64,000 bases of DNA from Rhodanobacter sp. C05. Lineage in GTDB: Bacteria > Pseudomonadota > Gammaproteobacteria > Xanthomonadales > Rhodanobacteraceae. Position numbers and translations under genes: made by a program. The stretch lies in NCBI RefSeq assembly GCF_002001165.1, contig NZ_MUNQ01000013.1, positions 52,434 through 116,433 on the forward strand, read 5' to 3'. Each line of letters begins with the position of its first letter. The stretch's first letter is position 1. The notes under the pieces are model-generated. The model saw only the letters and a list, made by a program, of their open reading frames with translations. It searched no databases and had not been told where the DNA came from. Of this stretch, positions 39,386-50,049 are shown one piece after another.

Positions 39386-40408
39386 TTACTGTGGCTTCCA
39401 GTCTGTCGGGGGATCAGTCGGGAGGTTGTTGTCGCGAAGGGCCGCCAGAACCAGACTCATCTCGGTGCCGCCGTTGCGGGCCAGCGCCAGCAGGTGCTGG
39501 GCCAGCGCCTTGTCGTCCGGCGCACGGGCGAGCAGCTGGGCGAAGCTCTGTACCTGCCAGATCAGGCTGAGCCGGGTGCGTTTGGCATCTTCCTGCTGGG
39601 CCGGGTCATCCGCCAGCACTTCGCGCAGGTGCAGGCCGAGCGAGCGAGCCAGCGGGCTGGATCCCCATTCGAGAGTCTTGCCGAGTTTCAGGCAGTCGGC
39701 CTTGATCGAGGCATCGTCGCCGGCGTTTTCGCACAGCTTGGCGGTGAGCTGCAGACCCGGTTGCGGCTGGCTGCTGCCGATGCCGTAGACCAGCATTGTC
39801 TGCATGCCGACCGCGCCGGCTGCATGCGCCGGATCGAACGTGCCGGCCGGTGGTGGCAACGTACCGACCGCGCTGGCCAGCGCCTTCAGGCTTGCACCGG
39901 TGTAATCGTCATACAGCTTGGCTGCGGCAGCCCTGCCCAGATCCTCGCGGGCGGCATCCGACTTCAGGTTGCGGGTGTCTTCGGCCAGCTTGAGCAGCCA
40001 TACCGCAGCGTTGTCCGCTGCCTGCGTTTGCAGCAACTCCAGTGCGGCGGGATTGGGGCAGGCATCGGCCTTGGCATCACAGTCAGCCAGGCGGACCCAG
40101 CTCACCGCCGCATCGGCATCTTCAGCCATCGCGGCACGCCCGATCAGGGTATGGAAACTGCCGGTCTCCGGTTGGTTGAACAACGGCCGCGCCAGCAGGG
40201 CGGCACCAAGCAGGGGTTGTGCCGTGGCGCTGGGTGCCAGCACGCTGATCAGATCACGCTGGAATGCCAGCTGGGCCTTGTCGCGGGCCTTGGCCGCCTT
40301 GCTGGGTGAACTGGCGGCCTTGCCGGCCGCGGTTTTGCCAGCGAGAGCCGGTGTGGTCACCAGTGAAACTGCACATGCCAGGGCAAGGCAACGCCATCCA
40401 CGCATCAT
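39386..40408 (-). CDS. Secreted alanine-rich protein of unknown function
   Basis: 340 residues. Signal peptide (MMRGWRCLALACAVSLVTTPALAG, cleavage after about residue 23), then a Lys/Ala-rich linker and a helical body with two close cysteines (ADCDAKADACPNP) and another pair later (KLCENAGDDASIKADC), suggesting disulfides. Alternating Ala/Leu helices look like solenoid repeats, perhaps Sel1/TPR-like, but no motif is secure. First gene of the minus-strand run ending with the phospholipase D protein. Confidence 0.75.
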   Translation of the reverse strand: MMRGWRCLALACAVSLVTTPALAGKTAAGKAASSPSKAAKARDKAQLAFQRDLISVLAPSATAQPLLGAALLARPLFNQPETGSFHTLIGRAAMAEDADAAVSWVRLADCDAKADACPNPAALELLQTQAADNAAVWLLKLAEDTRNLKSDAAREDLGRAAAAKLYDDYTGASLKALASAVGTLPPPAGTFDPAHAAGAVGMQTMLVYGIGSSQPQPGLQLTAKLCENAGDDASIKADCLKLGKTLEWGSSPLARSLGLHLREVLADDPAQQEDAKRTRLSLIWQVQSFAQLLARAPDDKALAQHLLALARNGGTEMSLVLAALRDNNLPTDPPTDWKPQ

Positions 40409-40559
40409 GGGTTGGGTCCGAGGTCAAAGAGGTGAGCATACAGCCCGCAGATTAAGCACGGCTGACACGGTTGTCCGAGGTGCCCGGCAAACGTTGCCAG
40501 GCTTGCTACGATGCCCAGCTGGGTGCAGAACCGCGCCCCTCATGTCCGGGAGACGCATA

Positions 40560-40754
40560 GTGGATCATTTGTCGAGACTTGCCGATGGCGCACCCTGGTT
40601 CGTGGGCTGGGGCACGCTGGCCTTGATCAACGCCGCACTGGCGCAGGGCAAGAACCGCAGCGGGTTGCTGTGGTTCCTGCTGTCGCTGCTGTTCGGTCCG
40701 TTCGCCACGCTTTTGCTGGTGCTGCTGCCGAAGGTGCGCGGCACACTGTTCTGA
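40560..40754 (+). CDS. Small two-helix membrane protein
   Basis: 64 residues from the GTG at 40560, with GGGAG seven bases upstream; ATG at 40542 would add six residues but has no ribosome site. Two hydrophobic helices (WFVGWGTLALINAAL and GLLWFLLSLLFGPFATLLLV) flank a basic loop GKNRS. Family unknown. It is divergent from the secreted protein gene and converges on speE. Confidence 0.7.
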   Translation: MDHLSRLADGAPWFVGWGTLALINAALAQGKNRSGLLWFLLSLLFGPFATLLLVLLPKVRGTLF

Positions 40755-40775
40755 TCCGAGGCGTGCAGGCGGAGC

Positions 40776-41630
40776 TTATTCGCCGAGTGCCTCGCGCATG
40801 AACTCCGGCTGCGCCAGCGCAGCCTTGTGGATGTCGGCGTTGTAGTAGCGGGTCGGGAAGTTCTTGCCGAGCGCGCCGCGCTCGCGGAAGCCGGACAGGT
40901 CGCCGCCCTTGCGCGCCATCGTGCAGCTCCACCAGCCGGTCGGGTAGCACGGCTGCGGGAACGGCAGTGTCTTCACCGCGTTGAAGCCGGAGGTGCGCAT
41001 CGCCGAGCGCATCGACTTGATCAGGTCCAGATGCGCCAGCGGCGACTCGCTCTGCTGCACCAGCAGGCCGCCATGACGCAGCGCCTTGTGACAGCTGGCA
41101 TAGAACGCAGCATTGAACAGGCCTTCGGCCGGGCCAACCGGGTCGGTCGAGTCGACGATCACCAGGTCGAGCGAATCGGGTTCGCATTCGGCCATGTACT
41201 TGATGCCATCGATGAACAGCAGCTCGGCGCGCGGGTCATGGTTCGAGTCGCACAGCTCCGGGAAATACTCCTCGGCCAGCCGGGTCACGCGCTCGTCGAT
41301 CTCCACCTGCACCGCGGACTCCACTTCCTCGTGCTTGAGCACCTCGCGCAGCGTGCCGCAATCGCCGCCGCCGATGATCACCACGCGCTTGGCGCGCGCA
41401 TGGGTGAACAGCGCCGGATGGGTCATCATCTCGTGATAGAGGAAATTGTCGCGGGTGGTCAGCATCACGCAGCCATCGATCACCATCAGGTTGCCCCAGT
41501 CGGTGGTCTTGTAGATCTCGATGGTCTGGAACGGGGTCTTCTCCGCATGCAGCAGTTGCTCGGTGCGGAAACCGATGGAGGAGCCGGAAGCCTGATGGGC
41601 TTCGGTGAACCAGCTGATCTGCTGCGACAT
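40776..41630 (-). CDS. speE: Spermidine synthase (polyamine aminopropyltransferase)
   Basis: 284 residues. It transfers an aminopropyl group from decarboxylated S-adenosylmethionine to putrescine. Seen: IDGCVMLTTRDNFLYHEMMTH (split), the nucleotide loop VVIIGGGDCGTLREVLKH, VEIDERVTRLAEEYFPEL and the catalytic DSTDPVGPAEGLF. The start at 41630 (MSQQISW) is preferred over an in-frame extension. It is divergent from speA, so arginine-derived putrescine and spermidine synthesis sit together; speB, speC and speD are not in the window. Confidence 0.95.
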   Translation of the reverse strand: MSQQISWFTEAHQASGSSIGFRTEQLLHAEKTPFQTIEIYKTTDWGNLMVIDGCVMLTTRDNFLYHEMMTHPALFTHARAKRVVIIGGGDCGTLREVLKHEEVESAVQVEIDERVTRLAEEYFPELCDSNHDPRAELLFIDGIKYMAECEPDSLDLVIVDSTDPVGPAEGLFNAAFYASCHKALRHGGLLVQQSESPLAHLDLIKSMRSAMRTSGFNAVKTLPFPQPCYPTGWWSCTMARKGGDLSGFRERGALGKNFPTRYYNADIHKAALAQPEFMREALGE

Positions 41631-41921
41631 GGCGGGTGTTCCTGAAGAACCGGATGGGAAGATAAAGACCGCCAATTGTAGCCGCAACGGCGGTGAACAT
41701 CCCGGCGTGGCACCGGGGGGTCATGCGCCAATTGTCACAGCAGACCATTACAATGGCGCTCCGGCCTCGCCGGCGCAGCGCGCCTGGTGGCCGACAAGCC
41801 CGATCGACCCCGCGGCGTGCGAGGCTTCCGGTCGCTCGGACTTCGTGCTCCTTCGTCGAGCAACACCGTCAAGGCTCGCCGCTGCGACGACATCATCCGT
41901 TTACACAATGGAACTTCGTTG
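41631..41921. promoter_or_regulatory. speE-speA divergent promoter region with long leader
   Basis: 291 bases between the two polyamine genes. A TACAAT hexamer (41749-41754) could be a -10 box for speA, giving a leader of about 160 bases. An arginine-rich reading frame runs from 41723 to 41944 and overlaps the speA start (stop 20 bases inside speA). No known riboswitch class was recognised. Whether this leader regulates speA is inference. Confidence 0.4.
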
Positions 41922-43811
41922 ATGTCGAATCCTTGGAATACTGACTCCGCCCGCCACACCTACGCCGTGCCGCATTGGGGCGATGGCTATGTGGACGTGA
42001 ATGCGGCCGGTGAGATCGTGATGCGCCCGCGCGGCGCCAGCGGCCCGGCCTTGTCGCTGCCCGGCATTGTCGAGCGCGCCCGCGCCGAGGGGCTGCGGTT
42101 GCCGTTGCTGGTGCGCTTCCCGGACATCCTGGCCGATCGCCTCGCGCGGCTGCAGGGCGCGTTCGCCAAGGCCATCGGCGAGTGGAACTACGCGGGCGGC
42201 TATACCGCGATCTACCCGATCAAGGTGAACCAGCAGCGCGGCGTGGCCGGCGAACTGGTCGCCGCAGGCAAACACGGTTTCGGCCTGGAAGCGGGTTCCA
42301 AACCGGAGCTGATGGCAGTCCTGGCGATGGCGCGGCCCGGCTCCATCGTGATCTGCAATGGCTACAAGGACCGCGAGTACATCCGTCTCGCACTGATCGG
42401 GCTGAAGCTCGGCCTGCGCGTGCATATCGTGATCGAGAAGCTGTCCGAGCTGGATCATGTATTCACCGAGGCGAAGGCGCTAGGTATCGAACCGCTGCTC
42501 GGCGTACGCGTGCGGCTGGCCTCGATCGGCGCCGGCAAGTGGCAGAACACCGGCGGCGACAAGGGCAAGTTCGGCCTGTCGCCGCACCAGGTGCTGACCC
42601 TGATCGAGCGGCTCGATGCGGCCGGGCTCAAGCACACGCTGAAGTTGCAGCATTTCCACATGGGCTCGCAGATCTCCAACGTGCGCGACATCGCCAACGG
42701 CATGCGCGAGGCCACGCGTTATTTCGTCGAACTGAAGCGGATGGGTGTACCGCTGGAGATTGTCGACGTCGGCGGTGGCCTCGGCGTGGATTACGAAGGC
42801 ACCCGTTCGCGCAGCCACAATTCGATCAACTATTCGATCGAGCAATACGCCGCCACCATCGTGCAGTCGCTGGCCGAAGCGGTGGAAGCTGAAGGCCTGA
42901 ACGCGCCGCATATCCTCACCGAGGCCGGTCGCGCGATGACCGCGCACCACGCGGTGATGGTGGTCAATGTGACCGAGGTGGAGGAAGTGCCGGTTGGTGC
43001 GATTCCGCCGCCGTGCGCGGATGAGCCGGCCGTATTGCGCCGGTTGCGTGAAACACATGAGGAACTGGATCGGCGCCCCGCGCTGGAGCTGTTCCACGAA
43101 GCGCAGCACCACCTGCAGGAAGGCCAGACGCTGTACGCGCTGGGCCAGCTCGCGCTGGCCGATCGCGCGCGACTGGACGAGATGTACTACGCGATCGCCA
43201 ACGCGGTGCGCGCACGCCTGCTGCCGGCCGAACGCTCGCACCGGCCGGCATTGGACGATCTGGACGAGAAGCTGGTCGACAAGTACTTCGTCAACTTCTC
43301 GGTGTTCGAGTCGGTGCCGGACATCTGGGCGATCAAGCAGATCTTCCCGATCACGCCGATCGCGCGGCTCGACGAGGAGCCGACCCGTCGCGGCGTGATC
43401 GTCGACCTCACCTGTGATTCGGACGGCCGCATCGACCACTACGTCGATGCCGATGGCATCGACGTGAGCCTGCCGCTGCATGCCTTGAAGGAGGACGAGA
43501 GCTACCGGCTCGGCATCTTCATGGTCGGTGCGTACCAGGAGACGCTGGGCGACATCCACAACCTGTTCGGCGACACCGACGCGGTGAACGTGCGCGTCGA
43601 TGGCGAGGGTTATGTGTTCGCACACAAGCGCCGCGGCGATACCACCGATCTCATGCTCGACTACGTGGGCTACGACCTCGAAGCGCTGCGCCGGAGCTAC
43701 CGCGAGCGCATCGCCAGTGCGGGCGTGACCGGACTCGAGGCCGAGCAGCTGTATGGCACGCTCGATGGCGGTCTGACGGCCTACACCTATCTGGCGGAAG
43801 AAACACACTGA
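41922..43811 (+). CDS. speA: Biosynthetic arginine decarboxylase
   Basis: 629 residues, near the E. coli SpeA length (658). A PLP enzyme converting arginine to agmatine, the first step of one putrescine route. Visible: the PLP-lysine segment [66 protein letters not shown] and the second-subunit active-site region [14 protein letters not shown]. The start at 41922 fits the family; upstream in-frame codons are in the leader. Divergent from speE and followed by bdhA on the same strand. Confidence 0.95.
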   Translation: MSNPWNTDSARHTYAVPHWGDGYVDVNAAGEIVMRPRGASGPALSLPGIVERARAEGLRLPLLVRFPDILADRLARLQGAFAKAIGEWNYAGGYTAIYPIKVNQQRGVAGELVAAGKHGFGLEAGSKPELMAVLAMARPGSIVICNGYKDREYIRLALIGLKLGLRVHIVIEKLSELDHVFTEAKALGIEPLLGVRVRLASIGAGKWQNTGGDKGKFGLSPHQVLTLIERLDAAGLKHTLKLQHFHMGSQISNVRDIANGMREATRYFVELKRMGVPLEIVDVGGGLGVDYEGTRSRSHNSINYSIEQYAATIVQSLAEAVEAEGLNAPHILTEAGRAMTAHHAVMVVNVTEVEEVPVGAIPPPCADEPAVLRRLRETHEELDRRPALELFHEAQHHLQEGQTLYALGQLALADRARLDEMYYAIANAVRARLLPAERSHRPALDDLDEKLVDKYFVNFSVFESVPDIWAIKQIFPITPIARLDEEPTRRGVIVDLTCDSDGRIDHYVDADGIDVSLPLHALKEDESYRLGIFMVGAYQETLGDIHNLFGDTDAVNVRVDGEGYVFAHKRRGDTTDLMLDYVGYDLEALRRSYRERIASAGVTGLEAEQLYGTLDGGLTAYTYLAEETH

Positions 43812-43897
43812 TCCGCAAGCCGGTCTTCCCTTCCTGGCCCGGCCGGGGTTCAATGGTGCACTGCAAAAAATCCCCCACATCGATCCAGGAGCAACTC

Positions 43898-44683
43898 ATG
43901 GCAAGTCTTGATGGCAAGGTGGCATTGATCACTGGTGCGGCCAGTGGTATCGGCAAGGCGATCGCCGAGCTGTATGCAAAAAATGGTGCGGCGGTGGGCA
44001 TTGCCGACATCAACCAGCAGGCCGCCGATGCGGCGGCGGCCGAGATCACGGCCGCCGGTGGCAAGGCAATCGGTGTGGCGATGGACGTCAGCAACGAGGA
44101 TGCTGTCAACGCGGGTACCGACAAGGTGGTGGCCGCGTTTGGACGTCTGGACATCCTGATCTCCAATGCCGGCGTGCAGATCATCAACCCGATCGACCAG
44201 TTCGCCTTCGCCGACTGGAAGAAGATGCTGGCTATCCACCTCGATGGCGGTTTCCTCACCACCAAGGCCGCGCTGCAGCACATGTACAAGGGCGACCAGG
44301 GCGGCATCGTGATCTACATGGGCTCGGTGCATTCGCATGAAGCATCCAAGCTGAAGTCGGCCTACGTCGCCGCCAAGCATGGCCTGCTCGGCCTGGCGCG
44401 CACGCTGGCGAAGGAAGGCGCCGCACACAACGTGCGCTCGCACGTGATCTGCCCGGGCTTCGTGCGCACGCCGCTGGTCGAGAAGCAGATTCCCGAGCAG
44501 GCGAAGGAGCTGGGCATCAGCGAAGCGGAGGTGATCAAGAACGTGATGCTGAAGGACACCGTCGACGGCGTGTTCACCACAGTCGAGGATATCGCGCAGA
44601 CCGCGCTGTATCTGGCCACCTTCCCCAGCGCCGCGTTGACCGGACAGTCGTTTGTGGTCAGCCACGGCTGGTACATGCAGTAG
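43898..44683 (+). CDS. bdhA: D-3-hydroxybutyrate dehydrogenase
   Basis: 261 residues, a classical short-chain dehydrogenase. NAD-binding [16 protein letters not shown] (residues 12-27), NAG in [13 protein letters not shown], catalytic Ser in [11 protein letters not shown], and YVAAKHG (Tyr-x3-Lys). The ending [11 protein letters not shown] is typical of 3-hydroxybutyrate dehydrogenases. It interconverts 3-hydroxybutyrate and acetoacetate. The start at 43898 has CAGGAG in front. Followed by acetoacetate decarboxylase and a patatin, which makes a ketone-body or polyhydroxybutyrate role likely. Confidence 0.9.
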   Translation: MASLDGKVALITGAASGIGKAIAELYAKNGAAVGIADINQQAADAAAAEITAAGGKAIGVAMDVSNEDAVNAGTDKVVAAFGRLDILISNAGVQIINPIDQFAFADWKKMLAIHLDGGFLTTKAALQHMYKGDQGGIVIYMGSVHSHEASKLKSAYVAAKHGLLGLARTLAKEGAAHNVRSHVICPGFVRTPLVEKQIPEQAKELGISEAEVIKNVMLKDTVDGVFTTVEDIAQTALYLATFPSAALTGQSFVVSHGWYMQ

Positions 44684-44766
44684 CCACGTAGCAGCTGCAT
44701 TCCGTGGCGGCGTGGTCGCAGCGATCGCGCCGTCTCCATTGTCATGCCGTGCCAGGACATGTCCCC

Positions 44767-45507
44767 ATGAAGATTGCCGACGTGAAGGCGAATGCGTTCG
44801 CCATGCCGCTGACCAGCCCGGCGTTTCCACCCGGGCCGTATCGCTTCATCAACCGCGAATTCCTGGTGATCACCTACCGCACCGACATGGATGCGTTGCG
44901 TGCGGTGGTACCCGAACCGCTGGAAGTCACCGAGCCGCTGGTCAAATACGAATTCATCCGGATGCCGGATTCCACCGGCTTTGGTGACTACACCGAATCG
45001 GGTCAGGTGATCCCGGTGAGTTTCCGCGGACAACGTGGCGGCTACGTGCATTCCATGTACTTGAACGACCACCCGCCGATTGCCGGCGGTCGCGAACTTT
45101 GGGGTTTCCCCAAGAAGCTGGCCAGCCCGGTACTGGAGACCGAGATCGACACCCTGGTCGGTACGCTCGACTACGGCAAGGTGCGGGTCGCCAAGGCCAC
45201 GATGGGTTTCAAGCATCGCGAGGCCGACCATGCTGCGGTGCTGGCCGGGCTCGCGGCACCGGGGTTCTTGCTGAAGATCATTCCGCACGTGGACGGCACG
45301 CCGCGCATCTGCGAGCTGGTCCGTTACTACACCACCAACGTCACGCTGAAGGGTGCATGGAGCGGACCGGGTTCGCTCGAGCTGCACCCGCATGCCTTGG
45401 CGCCGGTGGCTGATCTGCCAGTGTTGAAGGTGGAGTCGGCGCTGCATTACATCACCGACCTCACCCTCGATTTGGGCGAGGTCGTGCATGACTACCTTGC
45501 TGATTGA
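44767..45507 (+). CDS. adc: Acetoacetate decarboxylase
   Basis: 246 residues. Acetoacetate decarboxylase forms a Schiff base with a lysine in the motif [12 protein letters not shown] (about residues 113-124) and releases acetone and CO2; that motif is intact. Other family segments: [18 protein letters not shown] and [19 protein letters not shown]. The start at 44767 is the ATG before [14 protein letters not shown]. It lies 83 bases behind bdhA, whose product acetoacetate is its substrate, and 30 bases before a patatin gene. Confidence 0.9.
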   Translation: MKIADVKANAFAMPLTSPAFPPGPYRFINREFLVITYRTDMDALRAVVPEPLEVTEPLVKYEFIRMPDSTGFGDYTESGQVIPVSFRGQRGGYVHSMYLNDHPPIAGGRELWGFPKKLASPVLETEIDTLVGTLDYGKVRVAKATMGFKHREADHAAVLAGLAAPGFLLKIIPHVDGTPRICELVRYYTTNVTLKGAWSGPGSLELHPHALAPVADLPVLKVESALHYITDLTLDLGEVVHDYLAD

Positions 45508-45537
45508 ACCGCCTCACCGGATGAACGGAGCCAGCGC

Positions 45538-46740
45538 GTGAATTCTCGCAAACCCAGTCCGCCCGCCAACGGTGGCGGCAAGTCCGCTGCCGCCAAGCCG
45601 GCGCAGGAGTACCACACCACCGCCCTGGTCCTTCAGGGAGGAGGTGCGCTGGGCGCCTATCAGGCTGGCGTCTACGAAGCGATGGCCGAGGCCGGTCGCC
45701 ATCCGAACTGGGTGGCCGGTATCTCGATCGGCGCGTTGAACGCGGCGATCATTGCCGGCAATCCGCCGGAGCGGCGGGTCGAGCGGCTGCGCGAATTCTG
45801 GCAGACCATCTGCCAGCCTCCGCTGCTGCCGGCGCTGGGACTGCCGGCGTTGCCGGACGGGCATGGCTGGCCGGCATCCACGTTGAGTGCTATGAGCGGC
45901 TGGGCTGCCTGGCGCGCACTTACCGAAGGTCAGGCCGGCTTCTTCACGCCGCGGTTGCCGCCGCCCTACCTGCAGGCTCCGGACAGACCAGCCAGCGCCA
46001 GCTACTACGACACCGCGCCACTGCGCGGCACGCTGGAGCGGCTCGCCGATTTCGACCGGATCAACGACCCGCGCACCTTGCGCGTGTCGGTCGGCGCGGT
46101 GAACGTGCGCACCGGCAACTTCGCCTATTTCGACAGTGCACACCAGCGCCTGCGGCCGGAGCATTTCATGGCCTCCGGCGCGCTGCCGCCGGGCTTTCCC
46201 GCGGTGGAGATCGACGGCGAGTTCTACTGGGATGGCGGCATGGTCTCCAACACGCCGCTGTACCGGGTGCTGACCGAACAGCCGCGGCGCGACACGCTGG
46301 TGTTCCAGGTCGACCTGTGGAGCGCCGCCGGAGCGCTGCCGCAGGACATGCTGCAGGTCGCCGAACGCAGCAAGGAGATCCAGTTCTCCAGCCGCACACG
46401 GCTCGTCACCGAATACATGCGCACCGCGCAGGAGCAGCAACGCCTGCTGCACGATCTGATGGCGCTGGTGCCGCCGGATCGGCGCGGCGATCCGGCGTTC
46501 CGTCGCGCCGAAGCGCGCGCCAACGGCGCGCTGGTCAACGTGGTGCACCTGATCTATCGCGACAAGCCGTACGAAGGCAACTACAAGGACTACGAGTTCA
46601 GCGCGGCGACCATGCAGGAACATTGGCGCAGCGGCGTGGACGACATGCGGCATACGCTGGGGCACGCGCACTGGCTCGACCTGCCCGATCCCGCGCGTCC
46701 GTTCGTGACGCATGACGCGCATCGCGGCGAGGCCAGCTGA
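45538..46740 (+). CDS. Patatin-like phospholipase with DUF3734
   Basis: 400 residues, GTG start at 45538 with ACGGAG upstream. N-terminal patatin: oxyanion loop LQGGGALGAYQAGVYEAM and GISIGA (Ser nucleophile, GxSxG), then DGGMVSNTPLY with the catalytic Asp. The C-terminal DUF3734 part (YEGNYKDYEFSAATMQEHW) is characteristic. Proteins of this type often neighbour bdhA and may act on phospholipid or polyhydroxybutyrate; substrate unproven. Third gene of the bdhA-adc unit. Confidence 0.9.
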   Translation: MNSRKPSPPANGGGKSAAAKPAQEYHTTALVLQGGGALGAYQAGVYEAMAEAGRHPNWVAGISIGALNAAIIAGNPPERRVERLREFWQTICQPPLLPALGLPALPDGHGWPASTLSAMSGWAAWRALTEGQAGFFTPRLPPPYLQAPDRPASASYYDTAPLRGTLERLADFDRINDPRTLRVSVGAVNVRTGNFAYFDSAHQRLRPEHFMASGALPPGFPAVEIDGEFYWDGGMVSNTPLYRVLTEQPRRDTLVFQVDLWSAAGALPQDMLQVAERSKEIQFSSRTRLVTEYMRTAQEQQRLLHDLMALVPPDRRGDPAFRRAEARANGALVNVVHLIYRDKPYEGNYKDYEFSAATMQEHWRSGVDDMRHTLGHAHWLDLPDPARPFVTHDAHRGEAS

Positions 46741-46813
46741 TTGCTTTGCGCGTGCTTGCCTGGGAAGTACGGGGTTGGTGAAAGCGTATTGCCCGTCCAG
46801 CGGGCGCATCCGT

Positions 46814-47569
46814 TCAGCTGTCGCGGGCAACCTGCAGCCCGGCCGCTGACTGGCTGACCGGCATCACCTCGATGCGGTTGATGTTCAGGTGCGGCGGCTG
46901 ATTGGCGACCCACCAGATCGTGTCGGCAATATCGCCGGCGGTGATCGGGTGCGCGCCGGCGTAGAGATTCTCTGATGCGGCCTGGTCGCCGCCAGTGCGC
47001 ACCAGGGTGAACTCGGTTTCGGCCATGCCCGGCTCGATCGAACTCACCCGCACACCAGTGCCGTGCAGATCGCTGCGCAGGTTCTGCGAGAACTGGGTGA
47101 CGAAGGCCTTGGTGCCGCCGTATACGTTGCCGCCGCGGTAGGCGTAGCTGCCCGCGATCGAGCTGATGTTGACGATCGTGCCGCGGCGCTCGATCAGTTG
47201 CGGCAGCAGCAGATGGGTCAGCGACACCAGCGCGGTGATGTTGGTGTCGATCATCTGCTTCCACTGCGTCAGGTCCGCCTGCTGCGCCGGCGCAGTGCCC
47301 AGCGCCAGGCCGGCGTTGTTGACCAGCAGGTCGATACCGGCGAACTCAGGTGGCAGGGCCGCGTGCGCCGCACGCATCGCCGTCTCGTCGCGGACGTCGA
47401 ACGCCGTCGCATGCACGCGCTCGGCACCGTGCTGTGTCGCCAGACGTTGCAGCCGCTCGGCGCGGCGGCCGCTGGCGATCACCCGCCAGCCACCGGCCAC
47501 GAAACGTTCCACGGCGGCTGCGCCGAACCCGGAGGTGGCGCCGGTTATCCATGCAGTCTTGGTCGTCAT
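46814..47569 (-). CDS. Short-chain dehydrogenase (YdfG-like)
   Basis: 251 residues. SDR with TGATSGFGAAAVERF (TGxxxGxG), NNAGLALG, NISSIAGSYAYRGGNVYGGTKAF (Ser, Tyr, Lys) and SIEPGMAETEFTLVR. The pattern resembles YdfG, which oxidises 3-hydroxy acids such as L-allo-threonine with NADP. It converges on the patatin gene and stands alone. Specific substrate uncertain. Confidence 0.9.
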   Translation of the reverse strand: MTTKTAWITGATSGFGAAAVERFVAGGWRVIASGRRAERLQRLATQHGAERVHATAFDVRDETAMRAAHAALPPEFAGIDLLVNNAGLALGTAPAQQADLTQWKQMIDTNITALVSLTHLLLPQLIERRGTIVNISSIAGSYAYRGGNVYGGTKAFVTQFSQNLRSDLHGTGVRVSSIEPGMAETEFTLVRTGGDQAASENLYAGAHPITAGDIADTIWWVANQPPHLNINRIEVMPVSQSAAGLQVARDS

Positions 47570-47644
47570 GCGTGAGAGTCCAGCCAGGCGGGTCGTGACA
47601 TGGAGGTCAACAGGGCCGCTTGCGCGGCTGGGGTTCGCTGCGCG

Positions 47645-48361
47645 CTATTTGCCCTCCTTCAAGGCGATGGCGTTGATTCCCGCCGACGCCAGTCGCTGCT
47701 TGGTCGACTCAAGCTCGGTGGCCGAATGGAACGGGCCGAGGCGGACGCGATGGTAGGTCTGGCCATTGATGTCGACCGATTGCACGTTGGCGATGAAGCC
47801 TTGCAGGGCCATCTTCGCCTTCAGGGTTTCCGCATCGGCGGCATTCGGGAACGCACCGACTTGCAGCAGGTAACCGCTGCCGGTCGTGCTGGGCGGCGAC
47901 ACCGCGCTGGCGGGAGCGGCAGTGATGTTCTGGCTGACCGCGGCGGGTGCATTCGCCGGCGGGGGCGCCTGTTCGGTGGCGACCTGCGGTTGGGCTGCGG
48001 CCTGCTGCTGGGCGGCGAGCTGCTTCTGCTGCTGTTCGGCACGTGCCTGCGCGCTGATCACGGCGTCCGGGATACGGACTTCCTTCTCCGACAGTACCGA
48101 GTAGAAGTCGTACTGCGGCTTCTTCGGTGCGCTCTCGCTGGGGGCTGGCGCGAGGCCGGCATCACTGCCGCTCTGTGCAGTCGCCTGCGGATTCGCTTGC
48201 GGGCCCACCGGCTGGCGCAGGCTGGTCAGCAGACTGCCGCGCATCATCACCGCCATCAGGATGGCGCCGATCAGGACGCCGATGACCGCGTAACCCCAAC
48301 CCGGAAAACCGCCGCTGTTGTTGCGCACGGCCTGCCGACCCTTGCCCTTGCGTGCTGCCAT
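47645..48361 (-). CDS. SPOR-domain (FtsN-like) inner-membrane protein
   Basis: 238 residues. Short basic cytoplasmic tail (ARKGKGRQAVRNN), one transmembrane helix (WGYAVIGVLIGAILMAVMM, about 22-40), a Gln/Ala/Pro-rich periplasmic linker (about 100-160), and a C-terminal SPOR domain (YLLQVGAFPNAADAETLKAKM through RVRLGPFHSATELE), which binds denuded septal peptidoglycan. The layout is that of FtsN. It begins inside the argS stop (one-base overlap), so it is translated with argS. Confidence 0.9.
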   Translation of the reverse strand: MAARKGKGRQAVRNNSGGFPGWGYAVIGVLIGAILMAVMMRGSLLTSLRQPVGPQANPQATAQSGSDAGLAPAPSESAPKKPQYDFYSVLSEKEVRIPDAVISAQARAEQQQKQLAAQQQAAAQPQVATEQAPPPANAPAAVSQNITAAPASAVSPPSTTGSGYLLQVGAFPNAADAETLKAKMALQGFIANVQSVDINGQTYHRVRLGPFHSATELESTKQRLASAGINAIALKEGK

Positions 48362-50049
48362 TACATGCTCTCCGGGGCGCCCAGGCCCAGCAAATTCAGA
48401 CCATTCTTCAACACCTGCCGCGTTGCCACCACCAGCGCGAGACGCGCGTTGCGCAGCGCAGCGTCCTCGACCAGGAACTGGTACGAGTTGTAGTAAGTGT
48501 GGAACGCGTTGGCCAGTTCGCGCAGCCATGCGGCCACCAGGTGCGGCTCCAGGTTTGTCGCGGCGGCCTCGACCAGTTCGGGATACTTCGACAGTTCGGT
48601 CAGCAGGATCTGTTCGTGCTCGTTGTCCAGCCGGGCCAGGTTGGCGAGGCCGTCCTGCAGGTCGAACGTGAAACCCTTCTCGGGCGCCTGGCGCAGCACG
48701 CTGCATACGCGCGCATGGGCATACTGGATGTAGTAAACCGGGTTGTCGTTGCTCTGCGAACGCGCCAGGTCGACGTCGAACAACAACTGTGAGTCAGACT
48801 TGCGCGCGATTAGGAAATAACGTGTGGCGTCGCGGCCGACATCATCGATCAGATCGCGAAGAGTCAGATAGCTACCCGCCCGCTTGCCAAGCTTCACCTC
48901 TTCGCCGCCACGCATCACCGTCACCATCTGATACAGCATGTAGTCGGGGTAACCCTTGGGAATGCCGCAATCCAGCGCCTGCAGACCGGCCTTCACCCGT
49001 GCCAGCGAGCCATGGTGATCCGAGCCCAGCACGGTGATGGCCTTGCCGTAGCCGCGCTGCCATTTCGACAGGTGGTAGGCCACGTCCGGCACGAAATACG
49101 TATAGGTGCCGTCGGACTTGCGCATCACCCGATCCTTGTCGTCACCGTAGTCGGTGGTGCGCAGCCACAGCGCGCCACCCTCCTCGTAGGTGTGGCCGTG
49201 GGCGACCAGCTCGCGCACGGTCTCCTCCACCTTGCTGTCGCTGTACAGCGATGACTCCAGGAAATAGGTGTCGAAGCCGACGCCGAACGCCTGCAGATCC
49301 AGATCCTGCTCGTGTCGCAGGCTGGCCACGGCGAAGCGGCGGATCGCGTCGAGGTCGTCCACGTAACCACTGCCGGTGACGGTTTCGCCATCGGCCACCA
49401 CGGATTCGCGGTCGAGGTAAGCGCGTGCCACGTCGGCGATGTAGTCGCCACGGTAGCCGTTCTCAGGCCAGCCGCTGTCTTCCGGGGTGATGCCGCGCGC
49501 GCGCGCCTGCACCGAGATCGCCAGGTTGGCGATCTGCACGCCGGCGTCGTTGTAGTAGAACTCGCGCTTCACATTCCAGCCGCTGGCGTCCAGTAGCCGG
49601 CTCAGGCAGTCGCCGATAGCTGCGTTGCGGCCATGGCCGACATGCAGCGGGCCAGTCGGATTGGCCGAGACGAATTCCACGCCGACCGTCTTGCCGGCGC
49701 CACGGTCATTGCGGCCGTAGGCGTCGCCTGTCGCCATGATCTGGCGCACTTCGGCGTGGTACGCAGCGGCGGCCAGATAAAAATTGATGAAGCCGGGCCC
49801 GGCGATCTCGATTTTTTGCACCAGTGCATTGGCGGGGAGTGCCGCCACCAGTTTTTCGGCCAGTTCGCGAGGCTTCGCACGCGCCGGCTTGGCCAGCAGC
49901 ATGGCGGCGTTGCAGGCGAAATCTCCATGTTCGCGGCTGCGTGCGCGTTCGATCACGAAGCCCGGCAAGGCGAGGTCGGCAGGCAGGGTGGTATCGGCTT
50001 GCAGGGCCTGGATCGCCTGCAGCACCAGTTCGCGCAGCTGTTCTTTCAC
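48361..50049 (-). CDS. argS: Arginyl-tRNA synthetase
   Basis: 562 residues, class I. HIGH motif in [18 protein letters not shown]; a degenerate second motif near [13 protein letters not shown], as usual for ArgRS, which often lacks the KMSKS lysine. The C-terminal anticodon domain ends [19 protein letters not shown] start at 50049. It forms a unit with the SPOR protein; its promoter must lie in the 50.05-50.56 kb gap. Confidence 0.96.
   Translation of the reverse strand: MKEQLRELVLQAIQALQADTTLPADLALPGFVIERARSREHGDFACNAAMLLAKPARAKPRELAEKLVAALPANALVQKIEIAGPGFINFYLAAAAYHAEVRQIMATGDAYGRNDRGAGKTVGVEFVSANPTGPLHVGHGRNAAIGDCLSRLLDASGWNVKREFYYNDAGVQIANLAISVQARARGITPEDSGWPENGYRGDYIADVARAYLDRESVVADGETVTGSGYVDDLDAIRRFAVASLRHEQDLDLQAFGVGFDTYFLESSLYSDSKVEETVRELVAHGHTYEEGGALWLRTTDYGDDKDRVMRKSDGTYTYFVPDVAYHLSKWQRGYGKAITVLGSDHHGSLARVKAGLQALDCGIPKGYPDYMLYQMVTVMRGGEEVKLGKRAGSYLTLRDLIDDVGRDATRYFLIARKSDSQLLFDVDLARSQSNDNPVYYIQYAHARVCSVLRQAPEKGFTFDLQDGLANLARLDNEHEQILLTELSKYPELVEAAATNLEPHLVAAWLRELANAFHTYYNSYQFLVEDAALRNARLALVVATRQVLKNGLNLLGLGAPESM

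Noticed and set aside
41631..41921. Known riboswitch in the speA leader
   Set aside because: No recognisable guanidine, SAM or other aptamer core could be identified.
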